Positions 1-7,811 of a DNA stretch of 64,000 nucleotides are shown here, piece by piece (the stretch's first letter is position 1; each line of letters begins with the position of its first letter). Both the position numbers and the translations under genes were made by a program. Under the pieces are notes generated by a model. It was not told the DNA's origin. It worked only from the letters and a program-made list of their open reading frames with translations, and searched no databases. Location of the stretch: the NCBI RefSeq assembly GCF_001685355.1, contig NZ_CP016438.1, forward strand, positions 5,270,001-5,334,000, read 5' to 3'. The DNA is from Streptomyces lincolnensis (GTDB lineage: Bacteria; Actinomycetota; Actinomycetes; Streptomycetales; Streptomycetaceae).

Positions 1-471
1 CTGGCGTTCCAGGTCGGCCACCGCGCGGACCGTGGCCGCCCAGCCGGGGTCCGGGGCGTCGACGTACAGGCGCGCGTCCTCGTCGAGGACCAGGACGGCG
101 GCCGGGGCGGTGGCGAAGGCGATGGACTGCGCGACCAGGCGCCGCGCGCCGGCCGCGCGGGCGGCGGCGGCGAGGTGGGCGGTGCCCTCGGTACGCAGGC
201 GGGCCGTCAGGGCGAAGGCCCCGGCGGGGTCGTCGCCCAGCAGGCGCAGCGCCGACATCTGGTGCACGACCACCTCGGGACGGGCCGCCGACACCGCCGC
301 CGACAGCGCCTCCCGGTCGAGGGCGTCGGCCACGACGACGGCGTCCGCGTCCACGGCGGAGGCCCGGGCGGCGGTCCGGACCAGTGCCGTCACCTCATGG
401 CCCCGTGCCCGTAGTGCTCCCACCAGCGGGTGTCCGATCACGCCCGTGGCTCCGGCGACAAGGACCCGCAT
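1..471 (-). CDS. NAD-dependent epimerase/dehydratase family protein (5' part only)
   Basis: The first 157 codons are visible; the rest lies beyond the left edge. The N-terminus contains GATGVIG, the GxxGxxG nucleotide-binding turn of a Rossmann fold, followed by a basic residue after the second strand (ALVR) that would favour NADP. This is the layout of extended or atypical SDR enzymes (NAD-dependent epimerase/dehydratase, PF01370). The start ATG at 471 lies 3 nt from the stop of the gene at 475-993, so it is the most downstream visible member of the operon. A tailoring reduction or epimerisation in the adjacent biosynthetic pathway is inferred from position only. Confidence 0.75.
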   Translation of the reverse strand, partial: MRVLVAGATGVIGHPLVGALRARGHEVTALVRTAARASAVDADAVVVADALDREALSAAVSAARPEVVVHQMSALRLLGDDPAGAFALTARLRTEGTAHLAAAARAAGARRLVAQSIAFATAPAAVLVLDEDARLYVDAPDPGWAATVRAVADLERQ

Positions 472-474
472 GGG

Positions 475-993
475 TCAGGCCTCCTCGTCCGGCGCGATCC
501 GCAGGAGCAGTCGGCAGGCCGGGGCGCCCTCGCGCAGGCAGGTCTCGGCCCGGTTCTCGGTCAGGGTGACGCCCAGGCCCTCGGACCAGCCGGCGTGGAT
601 GTCGGTGCACGGGCAGCGGTAGCCGTCGAGGGAGCCGGCCATGCGGACCATGGTGATGGCGAAGTTCCGGCGCAGGGTGAGGACGATGAGGTCGTCGGCC
701 TCGACCTCGGTGGAAGCGTTGCGCAGTTCGCTGGGGAACATGCGCTCGCCGCAGTCGTCGTAGCGGCGGCGGAGGTCGTCGAGGTCCTTGCGGGGGTCGC
801 CGGTGTCGGGGAGGGGACCGGCGAGGCGGCCGACCCGTTGACCGACGTGGAGGGCGACCTTGCGCAGGGCCTCGGCGTTGATCTCGTTCGCGACGGACTG
901 CCCGAAGCGGGCGGCCACGCCCTGGTACCAGTGGGCGTCGTGCTGCCACCACAGCCGGTACGCGTCCACCGTCCGCGCCCGCTCGCCGCTCAT
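475..993 (-). CDS. Small Cys-containing protein, DUF6125 / L-2-amino-thiazoline-carboxylate hydrolase-like
   Basis: 172 aa. The ATG at 993 overlaps the stop of the upstream ligase (ATGA), which decides the start. The N-terminal half is helical (YRLWWQHDAHWYQ, RFGQSVANEINAEALRKV) and the C-terminal half carries a CPC pair in YRCPCTDIHAGW plus two further Cys near the end. This resembles DUF6125 / L-2-amino-thiazoline-4-carboxylate hydrolase-like proteins, small proteins of unclear function; the family call is from memory of the pattern and is tentative. Tight coupling to the ligase and the PKS genes suggests a role in handling the aromatic or ACP-bound intermediate. A metal-binding or 4-vinyl-reductase-like role is possible but not shown. 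Confidence 0.6.
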   Translation of the reverse strand: MSGERARTVDAYRLWWQHDAHWYQGVAARFGQSVANEINAEALRKVALHVGQRVGRLAGPLPDTGDPRKDLDDLRRRYDDCGERMFPSELRNASTEVEADDLIVLTLRRNFAITMVRMAGSLDGYRCPCTDIHAGWSEGLGVTLTENRAETCLREGAPACRLLLRIAPDEEA

Positions 994-2666
994 GCCCGCT
1001 CCTCGGCCGGAACGGCAGGAACGGCGGTGAACCGGTCCCGCATCACCCGCTTGAGGACCTTGCCGGTGGCGCCCTTGGCCACGTCCTCGGCCTTCATGCG
1101 CAGGGCGCGGGTGACCGGGGGGAAACCGGCGGCCGCAAGGACGGCGTTGACCCGCTCGGTCCATTCCTCCTCCCCGTCGTCGCCGTCGGTGAGCTGGAGC
1201 AACGCGTAGGCCTCGGCCACCCCGTCGCCGTCCCAGTCCGCGCGGACCCCGTCGGGGGCGACCGCGACGACCGTGCAGTCCGTGAGCTCGGGCAGCTCGC
1301 GCAGGAGCAACTCCTCGGTGCGGGTGCTGAAGAGGATGCCGTGGGCCGTGCGGATCGCGTCCGGGGCCCGGTCGAGGTGGTAGAAGTTGCCGTCCTCGTC
1401 CTGGTGGGCGAGGTCACCGGTGAGCCAGTAGCCGCCCAGGCGCATGCGGTTCCAGGTGAGGGAGTCGTTCCAGTAACCCGGGGTCAGGGTCGGTGACTTC
1501 AGGCCCAGGCGGCCGATCCGGCCCGGTGGCAGCGGGGTGCCGTCCTCGGCGAGTACGGCGGCCTCCGCGAAGCCGATCGGCCGGCCGACGCAGCGGGAGT
1601 AGGCGGTGGTGTCCTTGGTGTGCCGGTTGTGGAAGACGGAGTAGCCGGCCTCGGAGGAGCCGAGCCCGTCCACGAACACCGAGCCCTCGACACGGGTACG
1701 GCGCAGGTCGGCGCCGATCTCGACATGGTTGCCGTGCCGGACCAGGGCCCGGATGTGCGCCTCGTGGGCCGCGTCGCCGGTGTTGAACCACACCTGCACG
1801 CCGGACAGGTCGCGGGCGCTCAGGTCCTCGGCGGCCATCTCGCCGAAGGTCCCGGCGAAGGCGAGCACGGTCGTCGGCCGGAACTCCTCGATGGCGTCCA
1901 GGACATCGGTGCCGCGCCGGCTGGAGAGCAGCTTGATGTCGGTGCGCAGCAGCAGGCAGTACAGCAGCGTCGCAACCATCGCGTTGTGCGCGCCGGGCAG
2001 CGCCACCAAAGTGCGGGCCATGTCGGTGCCGGTGGAGTAGCGCAGCCGGTGCAGCTGCGCGTACATCAGCGTCCGGTGGGTGTGCGGCACCCCCTTGGGC
2101 ATGCCGGTGGTGCCGGAGGAGTGCGAGATGAGCACCGGGTCGCCGGGGTCGTGGCGGTAGGGGTACGACGGCGGCAGCGACGCGCGGTGCTCCGGGCGGA
2201 TGTCGGCGGCGGTGACCCGGAAACCGAGCCCGGATCCGGGCCCCGCCAGCACCTCGTGGTGCTCCGCGTCGGTGAAGGCGCCGACCGCGCCCTGCCGGCG
2301 TACGTACTCGCGGGCGGTGTCGGGCGGCAGGTTGCCGTTGACGAACGACGGGATCGCGCCGAGGTGGGTCAGCGCGAGGAAGTTCAGCGCGAACTCGGTG
2401 CTGGAGTGGGAGTGGATCGCGACCGGGTCGCGGGGGCGCACCCCGTGGGCCGCGTACCAGCCCGCGTAGGTGTCGACCGCCTCGGTCAGCGCGCCGAGGG
2501 TCAGGGCCTCGGGGCGGCTGCCGTCGGGGGCCCGCCAGGTGCCGTCGGTGTGCAGGACCACCTCGTCGCGCGGGCGGTCGTACGCCGTGAGGCGGTGCAG
2601 GATGTTGCCGGCGCCGAGTTCGGGGTCGGAGCAGATGCGGGCCCGCTCCTGCCTACTGATGAGCAT
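990..2666 (-). CDS. Acyl-CoA synthetase / AMP-forming ligase, 558 aa
   Basis: Adenylate-forming enzyme (AMP-binding superfamily). Visible motifs: P-loop-like SHSSGTTGMPKGVPHTH near residue 190, the GSSEAGYSVF region, the hinge block YWLTGDLAHQDEDGNFYH, and a C-terminal lysine in KGATGKVLKRVMRDRF. Length fits a full enzyme. It overlaps the upstream short ketosynthase-like gene by 14 nt and the next gene by ATGA, so it belongs to the polyketide operon. It could activate an aryl or acyl acid. ATP-dependent diazotases of the cremeomycin and avenalumic acid pathways belong to the same superfamily, so diazotisation of the 3,4-AHBA amine is an alternative. Sequence alone does not decide between them. 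Confidence 0.85.
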   Translation of the reverse strand: MLISRQERARICSDPELGAGNILHRLTAYDRPRDEVVLHTDGTWRAPDGSRPEALTLGALTEAVDTYAGWYAAHGVRPRDPVAIHSHSSTEFALNFLALTHLGAIPSFVNGNLPPDTAREYVRRQGAVGAFTDAEHHEVLAGPGSGLGFRVTAADIRPEHRASLPPSYPYRHDPGDPVLISHSSGTTGMPKGVPHTHRTLMYAQLHRLRYSTGTDMARTLVALPGAHNAMVATLLYCLLLRTDIKLLSSRRGTDVLDAIEEFRPTTVLAFAGTFGEMAAEDLSARDLSGVQVWFNTGDAAHEAHIRALVRHGNHVEIGADLRRTRVEGSVFVDGLGSSEAGYSVFHNRHTKDTTAYSRCVGRPIGFAEAAVLAEDGTPLPPGRIGRLGLKSPTLTPGYWNDSLTWNRMRLGGYWLTGDLAHQDEDGNFYHLDRAPDAIRTAHGILFSTRTEELLLRELPELTDCTVVAVAPDGVRADWDGDGVAEAYALLQLTDGDDGEEEWTERVNAVLAAAGFPPVTRALRMKAEDVAKGATGKVLKRVMRDRFTAVPAVPAEERA

Positions 2667-3354
2667 GGGTCTCCGTCTCGTTCCGGTGGGCGGCGGCCAG
2701 GTCGAAGAGGCGCTGGAGGCTGCCGGGGGGCACGGGTGGGGCGGCGGGAGTGGGCACGGCGGCGGTGTCGGCGCGGCCGAGCAGCAGTGCCGCCGAGCGT
2801 CCCGCCCCCGCGGGCAGTGCCGGGACGGGAAGGCCGCCGTCGGTGGCGAGGTCGCGGTACACGGCGTCGAGTCGTTCGCCGCCGCCCAGCTCCACGCCCA
2901 CCACCAGTACGTGTTCCAGCTCCGGGTCCTCCAGCAACAGGTCTGCCATGTCCAGGAGTTCGGACGCCGCGTCGCGGAGGGTGGAGACGCTGAACGTCTG
3001 GGCGGTGATGCCGAACTCCCGGCTCAGGTGTCCCAGGACGGAGTTGGCGGTGGCCTGCATGAACAGCAGCGGGTTGTGGACCCGCCCGGAGACCATGCGG
3101 CTGCTGGCCAGGTCGGCGGTGGTGGTGTCGCCGGTCAGGGCGGCCAGCACCACGGCGGTGCGGGAGCCGTCGCAGGGCCGTGCGGTCAGGCAGCGCGCGG
3201 CGACCTCGAAGACGAGCGGGCTGAACGCCGACTCGACGAAGCCGGGCAGCTTGGGCAGGGGGATGTCCTCGTCGCGGCCGGTGCCGTGGGTGGCGGTGGC
3301 GGCGGCGAGGACGGTCAGGGGTGCGCCGAGGGGGGTCCGTTCGCTCGTCGTCAT
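2653..3354 (-). CDS. Short beta-ketoacyl-synthase-like (chain length factor-like) protein
   Basis: 233 aa; ATG at 3354 in an ATGA overlap with the ketosynthase stop. The middle contains NPLLFMQATANSVLGHL and FGITAQTFSVS, matching the thiolase-fold core of chain-length-factor-like ketosynthases (Ketoacyl-synt_2 type, known from aryl polyene and highly reducing type II PKS systems). No active-site Cys is present at the expected elbow and the His-bearing C-terminal half is missing, so it should be non-catalytic. Its placement directly after the full ketosynthase suggests a KS-CLF heterodimer that sets chain length. The C-terminal 40 residues are Pro/Ala rich. Confidence 0.75.
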   Translation of the reverse strand: MTTSERTPLGAPLTVLAAATATHGTGRDEDIPLPKLPGFVESAFSPLVFEVAARCLTARPCDGSRTAVVLAALTGDTTTADLASSRMVSGRVHNPLLFMQATANSVLGHLSREFGITAQTFSVSTLRDAASELLDMADLLLEDPELEHVLVVGVELGGGERLDAVYRDLATDGGLPVPALPAGAGRSAALLLGRADTAAVPTPAAPPVPPGSLQRLFDLAAAHRNETETHAHQ

Positions 3355-4520
3355 GGCCGCTCCAGGACGAGTGCGGTGTTGGCGCCCCCGAAGGCGGCGT
3401 TGATGGTGAGGGCCCGGCGGAGGTCGGCCGGGCGGGGCCGGCCGGGGACGTAGTCGAGGTCGCACTCCGGGTCGGGGCGGTCGTATCCGGCCGTCGGGGG
3501 CAGGACGCCGTCCATGACGGCCAGCATCGTGATGACGAACTCCACGACACCCGCCGCCTCCAGGAGGTGGCCGGTGGTGCTCTTGGTGGAACTGACCGGG
3601 ATCGCCTCCGCCCGCCGCGGGAAGGCGGCCCGCAGACCGCGGGTCTCGGCGCCGTCGTTGTACTTCGTGCCGGTGCCGTGCGCGTTGACGTAGCCGACGG
3701 CGTCCCCGTCCTGGTCGCCCGCCAGCCGCAGCGCCTGCCGGGCCGCGCGGGTCAGGCCGATGCCCTCGGGGTGCGGCTGGGCGATGTGGTGGGCGTCGGT
3801 GGCCGCGCCCCAGCCGGTCACGGCCGCCAGCGGTCGGGCCCCGCGGCGACGGGCGTGCTCCGCGGACTCCAGCACCACGGCCGCCACCCCGTCCCCCAGC
3901 AGCAGCCCCGTGCGGTTCGCGCTGAACGGCCGGACCCGGCCGTCGCGTGACAGCGCCCGTCCCGAGTCGAACTTGCCGAACGTCTCCTCCTCCACGAGGT
4001 AGCCGCCCGCACACACCGCCACCTCCGCCCTGCCGGACGCGATCAGCCGGCAGGCGTGGATGATCGCGGCCGCCGAGGCGACACAGGCGTTGGTGAAGGC
4101 GAGGCGCGGGCCGGTCGACTTCAGCCGCTCGGCGAGGAGTTCGGCCAGCCGCGCGGGCACGGCGTCGGCGGCCCGCCGGGTGTCCGGGGCACCCGCGTCG
4201 CTCCGCCAGTACCGGGTCACGCTCGTGCAGTCCCCGGCCACCCCCAGCAGGACCGGCGCCTCGGTGCCCGGGCCCAGTCCGGCCATGTCGAAGGCCTCGG
4301 TGCCGCACTGGGCGAGTGCGTGCCGCAGGGCCCAGTCCTCGACCGCGTCCGGGCCGTCCGGGGCGGCGGCCGCCATCGGGGTGCGGTACGGGGCGGTGTC
4401 GAAGCGGGTGGTGGGGGCGAAGGCGGGGACGCCCGAGAAGACCCCGCGCCGCAGCGCCTCGGCGCCCGGGCCGAACGCGGTGCGGACACCGAAGCCGGTG
4501 ACCTGAACGTCGGCGCTCAT
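3351..4520 (-). CDS. Beta-ketoacyl-ACP synthase (type II PKS ketosynthase)
   Basis: 389 aa, full length for a KAS II/FabF-like enzyme. Catalytic residues are readable: Cys146 in FTNACVASAA, His281 in NAHGTGTKYND, and Lys313/His318 in SSTKSTTGHLL. The C-terminal glycine-rich motif is NAAFGGANTALVL. It should perform decarboxylative Claisen condensation between an acyl or aryl group and malonyl-ACP. It is followed by a short CLF-like gene and preceded by two ACP genes, as in small highly reducing type II PKS clusters. The nucleophile elbow NACVAS differs from the usual TACS(S/A)G, typical of discrete specialised ketosynthases rather than primary FabF. Confidence 0.9.
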   Translation of the reverse strand: MSADVQVTGFGVRTAFGPGAEALRRGVFSGVPAFAPTTRFDTAPYRTPMAAAAPDGPDAVEDWALRHALAQCGTEAFDMAGLGPGTEAPVLLGVAGDCTSVTRYWRSDAGAPDTRRAADAVPARLAELLAERLKSTGPRLAFTNACVASAAAIIHACRLIASGRAEVAVCAGGYLVEEETFGKFDSGRALSRDGRVRPFSANRTGLLLGDGVAAVVLESAEHARRRGARPLAAVTGWGAATDAHHIAQPHPEGIGLTRAARQALRLAGDQDGDAVGYVNAHGTGTKYNDGAETRGLRAAFPRRAEAIPVSSTKSTTGHLLEAAGVVEFVITMLAVMDGVLPPTAGYDRPDPECDLDYVPGRPRPADLRRALTINAAFGGANTALVLERP

Positions 4521-4550
4521 CCCCGCGGCCTCCTTCCGCCGGCCGTGGAC

Positions 4551-4838
4551 TCACCGCTCATCGCGGTCGCCCCCTTCCACCGCGTCGGCCTGGACCGCGC
4601 GCAGGTAGGCGGTCAGGCGCCGCAGCGAGGTCAGGCCCGCGATGTCCTCGTCGGAGGGCTCCACGATCAGGCCGTGGCGCTCCTCCAGGACGTGCAGCAG
4701 CCACACCAGCCCGAGGGAGTCCAGGACGAGTTCGGCGTCCTCGCCGAGATCCTCGGGCACCCCGGGGAAGATCTTGCGGTCGGACAGCAGCGCGCGGACG
4801 GTGGCGGTGGTGATGAGCGGCGTGGCCTGTGTGCTCAT
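4551..4838 (-). CDS. Acyl carrier protein (first of two)
   Basis: 95 aa. The motif LVLDSLGLVWLLHVLEE contains the phosphopantetheine-accepting Ser41 in a DSL context, and the helical pattern is that of a four-helix ACP. The ATG at 4838 overlaps the stop of the second ACP by ATGA, so the two are translationally coupled. The sequence around the serine (SLGLVW rather than SLSLIE) differs clearly from its neighbour, suggesting different partners, such as starter loading versus extension. The C-terminal tail is acidic and disordered-looking. It is separated by 30 nt from the ketosynthase that follows. Confidence 0.88.
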   Translation of the reverse strand: MSTQATPLITTATVRALLSDRKIFPGVPEDLGEDAELVLDSLGLVWLLHVLEERHGLIVEPSDEDIAGLTSLRRLTAYLRAVQADAVEGGDRDER

Positions 4839-5113
4839 GCCTTCGCACCGCGCCGGACGACCTCGGCGACCAGCCCGCCGAGGGTCAGGGAGGCCAGCGG
4901 CTCGATGTCGGTGTCCGGGATCTCGACGCCGAACCGGGTCTCCAGCCGCAGGGTGAGCTCGATCAGGCTGAGGGAGTCCACCTCCAGGCCGCCGACGGTG
5001 ACCGGGCTGTCGTCCGTGATGCCCTCGCGGCCGGTCAGGATGTTCATCTCGTCGATGACCGAGGTCAGGACGAACTCGCGGATCTCGTCTTCCAGTGAGG
5101 TCGAGGTGCTCAT
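4835..5113 (-). CDS. Acyl carrier protein (second of two)
   Basis: 92 aa. The canonical ACP motif EVDSLSLIELTLRLE holds the phosphopantetheine site Ser47. Downstream FGVEIPDTDIEPLASLT is the usual helix II-III region. The gene starts 2 nt after the end of the 496-aa ligase gene and overlaps the next ACP by ATGA. Proximity to a discrete aryl ligase suggests that this ACP receives the activated aromatic starter, but that assignment is inference. Confidence 0.9.
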   Translation of the reverse strand: MSTSTSLEDEIREFVLTSVIDEMNILTGREGITDDSPVTVGGLEVDSLSLIELTLRLETRFGVEIPDTDIEPLASLTLGGLVAEVVRRGAKA

Positions 5114-5115
5114 GG

Positions 5116-6606
5116 TCAGGACACTCCCGTGGCAGAGTCGTGGGAAAGAGGGGCCGCGTCGTGGGAAAGAGGGGCCGCGTCGGGGGACACGGAGGCAGCG
5201 TCGGGGGACACCGGGGCCGCGTCGGGGGACAGAGGGGCCGCCTGGAGCGCCGCCGCCTGGCGCAGCAGCTTGCCGTTGGAGGTGCGGGGCAGGGCCGCCA
5301 GCAGCCGGATCGCGCGGGGCAGCTTGTAGTCGGCCAGCCGCTCCCGGCACCAGCGCAGCAACTCCTCGGCGGTCGGGCGCTCGACACCGGCGGCGAGCGC
5401 GACGTACGCCTCGGTGACACCGTCGTGGACCAGCACCGCCTGCTCGACCGCCGGGTGCAGGCGCAGCACGTGCTCGACCTCGGTGAGGTCGACCTTCAGT
5501 CCGCCGACGACGACGAGGGAGTCGGCGCGGCCGTGCAGGCGTACGGCCCCGTCGGCGTCGACGGTGGCGCGGTCCCGGGTGTGCAGCCAGCCGTCCGCGT
5601 ACTGGGTGCCGCCCGAGTCGAAGAGATACGGCGACTCCTCCAGGGCGACGTCGAGTTCGCCGCGGTGCGCGCGCAGGACGACACCCGGGGCGGCCCGTCC
5701 GACGGAGGGCCGCAGGGCGCCGGTGACGTCCATCGCGACCACTCCGGACTCGGTGGTGCCGTAGGACTCGCCGACCGGCACGCCGTAGCGATCGGTGAAG
5801 CGGGCCGCGACCTCGGGGGGCATCAGCTCGCCGCCGGACACGGCGAGGCGGAGGTCGGGCAGGGCGGGCGGGTCGGCGGCGGAGGCGAGCAGTTCGTAGT
5901 GCATCGGCACCCCGAACAGGGCGGTGACCCGGTGCTCCACGGCGGTCCGCAGGATGTCGCGGGCGGTGACCCGGGGCGCGAAGACGATGGAGACGCCGGT
6001 GGCGAGGGCGTGCAGCAGGCCGCCGATCAGGCCGAAGCTGTGCGCGGTGGAGCTGAGCAGCAGCACCCGGTCGCCCTCGCCCGGCATCCCGGGCACCGCG
6101 GCGAACCGCTCCACCTCGGCGGCGAGCGAACGGGCGGTCCGGCCGATCACCTTCGGCCGCCCGGTGGAGCCGGAGCTGAACTGCACCAGCCGGTGCCCGG
6201 TGGCGGCCGGCCGGCCGGTCCTGCGGACCTCGGTGGCGACCTCGTACTCGGGCCGGAAACCGAAGGCCGCCCGGACGTTGGTCCCGGCGCCGACGAGGAA
6301 CCTCGGCCGGCAGGTCGCGCACAGCGCCTCCACCTCGGCCGGCTTGAGCCGGAAGTCGAACAGCAGCACCTGCGCGCCGAGCCGCCACAGCGCGAGCAGC
6401 ACCTCGACCTGGGTGAAGCTGGGCGGGGTCCTGAGGCCCACGGTGCTGCCGGGACCGATGCCGTACCCGGCGAACACAGCCGCCTGTTGGGCCACCCGCT
6501 CCCGTAACTCCCCCCGGGTGACGGTGTCCTGGCGGTGGGTCAGATACGGCAGCCGGTCGTCCCGGGCGTCGAACCACCGCTGGACCAGCGGGGCCAGGTC
6601 GTCCAT
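5116..6606 (-). CDS. AMP-forming aryl/acyl-ACP ligase with a C-terminal heptapeptide-repeat tail
   Basis: 496 aa. Visible motifs: QFSSGSTGRPKVIGR (ATP loop), GESYGTTESGVVAMD, WLHTRDRATVDADG and GRADSLVVVGGLKVD (hinge), and a C-terminal Lys in LPRTSNGKLLRQ. It belongs to the benzoate/aryl-acid-activating type of AMP-forming enzyme. The neighbours, DHQS-II-like and aldolase genes for 3,4-AHBA upstream and two ACP genes downstream, make activation and ACP loading of 3,4-AHBA the most economical role. The last ~35 residues are five copies of an AAPLSPD-like heptad encoded by 21-bp tandem repeats, not part of the enzyme fold. The start ATG overlaps the upstream stop by one base (TGATG). Confidence 0.85.
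   Translation of the reverse strand: MDDLAPLVQRWFDARDDRLPYLTHRQDTVTRGELRERVAQQAAVFAGYGIGPGSTVGLRTPPSFTQVEVLLALWRLGAQVLLFDFRLKPAEVEALCATCRPRFLVGAGTNVRAAFGFRPEYEVATEVRRTGRPAATGHRLVQFSSGSTGRPKVIGRTARSLAAEVERFAAVPGMPGEGDRVLLLSSTAHSFGLIGGLLHALATGVSIVFAPRVTARDILRTAVEHRVTALFGVPMHYELLASAADPPALPDLRLAVSGGELMPPEVAARFTDRYGVPVGESYGTTESGVVAMDVTGALRPSVGRAAPGVVLRAHRGELDVALEESPYLFDSGGTQYADGWLHTRDRATVDADGAVRLHGRADSLVVVGGLKVDLTEVEHVLRLHPAVEQAVLVHDGVTEAYVALAAGVERPTAEELLRWCRERLADYKLPRAIRLLAALPRTSNGKLLRQAAALQAAPLSPDAAPVSPDAASVSPDAAPLSHDAAPLSHDSATGVS
5138..5242 (-). repeat. Five tandem 21-bp repeats inside the aryl ligase gene
   Basis: Five consecutive 21-bp units (5138-5158, 5159-5179, 5180-5200, 5201-5221, 5222-5242). 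The first two are identical and the others differ at a few positions. In the reading frame each encodes a seven-residue unit of the AAPLSPD type, so copy number can change without a frameshift. Confidence 0.9.
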
Positions 6607-7811
6607 CAGACCTCCTTGCAGAACTCGCCGATGGGCAGGCCCACATGGCGTTTGTCCGCGGCGAGGTAGCCGAGCAGCTCGTCCCCCGGCTGGAGTTCGG
6701 TGACGTTGAGGACCTTGCCGCCGGGGCCGAGCACCCGGACGTGCCAGTCGTCCTGCACGGTGAGGCTGACCAGCCGCCCGTCCTCGGCGTGGGTGCGGAT
6801 CTCCAGCAGCGGCCGGGACTCCAGCTTGGCCCGCCCGACCACCACCCGCCGGGTGCGTCCGTCGGCGCCGACCGCGAGCAGGGCCATGCCGGAGCCCACC
6901 TCGCTGAGGTAGTGGGTGCGGTTGTCGGGGCCGAGCGTGTACGAGTGCAGGGCACCGGCGTTGACGCGGAACGGCCGGGTCGGCATGTACGGCAGCGGAT
7001 GGGTCTCGCTGCAACACAGCACGAATCCCGAGGAGTAGGAGCCGACGAGGATGCCCTCGTCCTCCTCGAAGTGCGAGCAGGTGTCCACACAGACCCGGTC
7101 GCCGAGCCCGACGTGTCGGATGCTCTCGACGGTCAGGGTGGACAGCTGGAGCTGGGGTGTCGTGGCCTCCAGGAGCCGGGCCAGCGCGAACACCTCGTCC
7201 GCGCCGCGCGGGCCGTACAGGATGCCGTCCGAGCCGCGTTCCAGCACGTCGAAGACGATCGCCGCCTCTTCCAGGCTCTCCACGACGGTCACCAGCTCGC
7301 CCTCGCCCGGCTCGGCCGCCGCGAGCACGATCTCCAGCGGGATCTTGGTCGGATCGGCGAAGTGGATCACGGTGTACGGCAGCACCAGGGCGCCCGCGCA
7401 GGACAGCTGGAGGGTGCGGTCGTCCCGTACGTCGATGAAACCGGCGACGGGGGTGCCGGTGGCGTCGCGGTGGTGGGCGGCGAGGGCGTCCAGGTCGTCC
7501 TGGGTGGTGAAGGTGCGCAGGAGGACGTCGATGCCGGGCTTGGGATCCTTCGGCTGCCCGGCGTCTTTCGGCTGCCCGGAGTCCTTGGCCGGTCCGGAGT
7601 CCTTCGCCTCCTTCTTCGGGGCCGGGGCAGCGGCCGACGCCGACGCCGGGCCGCCGGGCACCAGCACCCGCGTCACCGTCGGCGGCAGGGTCCCGAGCAG
7701 TTCCGCGTCGGCGGAGACCACCCCGGCCATACGGGTGTGGACGGCCGCGTCCACCACCGCCTGGAGCTGGGGGCGGGGGACTTCACGGAGATCGATCCAC
7801 GCGAACCTCAT
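6606..7811 (-). CDS. griH: 3-dehydroquinate synthase II family protein, GriH-like 3,4-AHBA synthase
   Basis: 401 aa. The sequence follows the DHQ-synthase-II fold seen in archaeal AroB' and in GriH: MRFAWIDLRE at the start, SDGILYGPRG, VDTCSHFEEDEGILVGSYSS, CSETHPLPYMPTRPFRVNAG and a C-terminal beta-rich domain. GriH converts the C7-N1 aldol product made by GriI into 3-amino-4-hydroxybenzoic acid. The aldolase gene is directly upstream with an ATGA overlap, the same pairing as griI-griH, which favours secondary metabolism over the shikimate pathway. Residues ~52-92 are a Lys/Asp/Pro-rich low-complexity insert (KDSG/QPKD units) that I do not expect in the core fold. Confidence 0.88.
   Translation of the reverse strand: MRFAWIDLREVPRPQLQAVVDAAVHTRMAGVVSADAELLGTLPPTVTRVLVPGGPASASAAAPAPKKEAKDSGPAKDSGQPKDAGQPKDPKPGIDVLLRTFTTQDDLDALAAHHRDATGTPVAGFIDVRDDRTLQLSCAGALVLPYTVIHFADPTKIPLEIVLAAAEPGEGELVTVVESLEEAAIVFDVLERGSDGILYGPRGADEVFALARLLEATTPQLQLSTLTVESIRHVGLGDRVCVDTCSHFEEDEGILVGSYSSGFVLCCSETHPLPYMPTRPFRVNAGALHSYTLGPDNRTHYLSEVGSGMALLAVGADGRTRRVVVGRAKLESRPLLEIRTHAEDGRLVSLTVQDDWHVRVLGPGGKVLNVTELQPGDELLGYLAADKRHVGLPIGEFCKEV

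Noticed and set aside
32..1209. Long plus-strand frames opposite the biosynthetic genes
   Set aside because: They have Arg/Gly/Pro-rich composition typical of antisense frames in high-GC DNA, lack ribosome sites, and the minus-strand genes show clear family motifs.
6606..7811. Primary shikimate-pathway 3-dehydroquinate synthase
   Set aside because: The type II enzyme here is paired with a GriI-like aldolase inside a polyketide operon, which is the secondary-metabolism arrangement; actinomycete shikimate synthesis uses the unrelated AroB.
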